Of a stretch of 7,393 bases of DNA, positions 6,620-7,393 are shown piece by piece (position 1 is the first letter of the stretch; each line of letters begins with the position of its first letter). The DNA comes from Kofleriaceae bacterium (lineage in GTDB: Bacteria; Myxococcota_A; Polyangia; Haliangiales; Haliangiaceae), in contig JAESTW010000189.1 in NCBI GenBank assembly GCA_016763395.1, positions 1-7,393 on the forward strand, read 5' to 3'. The notes below the pieces were generated by a model that saw only the letters and a program-made list of their open reading frames with translations, ran no database searches and had not been told where the DNA came from. The position numbers and the translations under genes are program-made.

Positions 6620-7342
6620 ATGAGTTCTATGCGACGAGTCAGTACATCTTTTCACCGAAAACTAGGGCCCTTACTCTTGGGCCTGCTCTTCTGCTTTGCT
6701 CCCCTGGGATATTCTCCCGGCACTGCCGAGGCTATTGATATGCAGGGCTCGTCAATTGTTATCGAGCTGGAACTGCCAAACGATAGTGGTGATTTTGGTC
6801 TCACAACCGACGAAGAGCGAATTGAAGATTACTTCAACCTAGCCAACTGCATCTGTCCGGAGGTACGTTTCCAGGCAAAGATCACACTGGCAGATCCTGC
6901 GAGTTCCTACGCCAGTGTACCCGTGAAATTCTGGGTTGGTAATAGCTGTGACGTCGATCCGGACAGACTCAGCACTCGCGATACCTCATGCGAAAAGTTG
7001 GAAGAAGACGGACTGGGGACAGTCGCAGAGCTACTCACCTCAACCCCTCGCATCTCAATTCCAGTTTTTAGGTTGTTGGCTCCAAACTCCCAAACATGCG
7101 ACTTCGAAGAGGATCAACGAGCTGTCTATGCCCTCATTGACGAGGAACCCGACGGTATCGATGGTGAGGACTACTCGGCTCCACCACTGGAAATCCCCTT
7201 TGACATGCGGCCACCGCCAGCTGTGGCGATAACCTCTGTCAACGGCGCCGAGAATGCTATCGAAATCAATTGGGATTTACCGAGTTCGCGGCAAGAAGAC
7301 ATTCGCTTCATCCAAGTCTTGTGCGCGCGCGGATGGCAGTGA
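6620..7342 (+). CDS. Secreted Cys-containing protein with Fn3-like C-terminus, frame probably broken
   Basis: An unrecognised 240-residue protein as read. A signal peptide is clear: basic residues 5-14, hydrophobic core about 15-30 and an AEA cleavage motif at 36-38. The start could be the ATG at 6620 or the one at 6629, which has GAG sequences 4 and 9 bases upstream. The mature part is acidic, with Cys at 77, 79, 110, 124 and 160 that could form disulfides outside the cytoplasm. A first beta-rich domain spans about 44-165. From about 197, after PPP, the sequence looks like the start of a fibronectin-III-like domain: VAITSVNG, then AIEINWDLPS, then IRFIQVLCA. The frame ends (GWQ, then TGA at 7340) inside this domain, just after a GC dinucleotide run. 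The +1 frame continues openly to the window edge, so the gene is probably frameshifted and longer. It is divergent from the TPR gene. Function is unknown; a cell-surface or periplasmic role is inferred from the signal peptide and domain type. Confidence 0.75.
   Translation: MSSMRRVSTSFHRKLGPLLLGLLFCFAPLGYSPGTAEAIDMQGSSIVIELELPNDSGDFGLTTDEERIEDYFNLANCICPEVRFQAKITLADPASSYASVPVKFWVGNSCDVDPDRLSTRDTSCEKLEEDGLGTVAELLTSTPRISIPVFRLLAPNSQTCDFEEDQRAVYALIDEEPDGIDGEDYSAPPLEIPFDMRPPPAVAITSVNGAENAIEINWDLPSSRQEDIRFIQVLCARGWQ
7323..7331 (+). repeat. Short GC dinucleotide run at the frame break
   Basis: Four GC units plus a G (7323-7331), followed by a second G at 7332. Gain of one GC unit here would turn the stop-bound frame into the open downstream frame. 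The run is short for a classic phase-variable tract but is a plausible site of polymerase slippage or an indel error. Confidence 0.7.
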
Positions 7343-7393
7343 ACTACCGGACGTCGATGGTTTCCCTTTAGAGTCCAACACCAGCCAAGCCAA
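7332..7393 (+). pseudogene. Likely frameshifted continuation of the 6620 gene, cut by the window edge
   Basis: In the frame starting at 7332 the sequence reads DGSELPDVDGFPLESNTSQA with no stop to the right edge. It is acidic and polar like the protein before it. Joined by one added GC unit, the junction would read VLCARADGSEL, a natural extension of the Fn3-like strand. This is not a separate gene: there is no start or ribosome-binding site. The choice between true mutation, programmed shift and base-calling error cannot be made from one sequence. Confidence 0.6.

Overview
The window carries six protein-coding genes in three blocks. It suggests a Gram-negative bacterium, most likely a deltaproteobacterial lineage of the Myxococcota or Bradymonadota kind. 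That placement is an inference. It rests on the type of TPR protein and DUF1707/LiaF-like protein seen here, on a secreted Cys-containing protein with a C-terminal fibronectin-III-like start, and on a moderate base composition judged by eye. No rRNA, tRNA, IS element, CRISPR array or phage gene was seen.

Block 1 (1-4067, plus strand) is the widespread MoxR / DUF58 / transglutaminase cassette. A MoxR-family AAA+ ATPase, cut by the left edge and so lacking its Walker A in this window, is followed 14 bases later by a membrane-anchored DUF58 protein. That gene overlaps by 14 bp a TgpA-type membrane protein with an intact Cys-His-Asp transglutaminase triad and a C-terminal DUF4129-like domain. The spacing indicates one operon. 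By analogy with characterised MoxR systems, the ATPase probably acts as a chaperone or remodelling factor for the membrane partners, and the transglutaminase domain faces the periplasm. The substrate is unknown.

Block 2 (4162-6454, minus strand) converges on block 1. A secreted TPR-type helical-repeat protein (6454-4994) is transcribed first, followed after 106 bp by a DUF1707 plus LiaF-C-like protein (4887-4162) that has no membrane segment and ends in a duplicated, very basic tail.

Block 3 (6620 to the right edge, plus strand) is divergent from block 2 across a 165-bp spacer holding two short dyads. It encodes a secreted Cys-containing protein. Its reading frame stops inside what looks like a fibronectin-III-like domain, immediately after a GC dinucleotide run. 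The +1 frame then stays open to the window edge with a sensible continuation. The gene is therefore probably frameshifted, either truly or by a sequencing or assembly error.

I did not find a clearly new multi-gene system. The points most worth checking are the frameshift, the duplicated basic tail of the DUF1707 protein, and the dyads in the divergent spacer.
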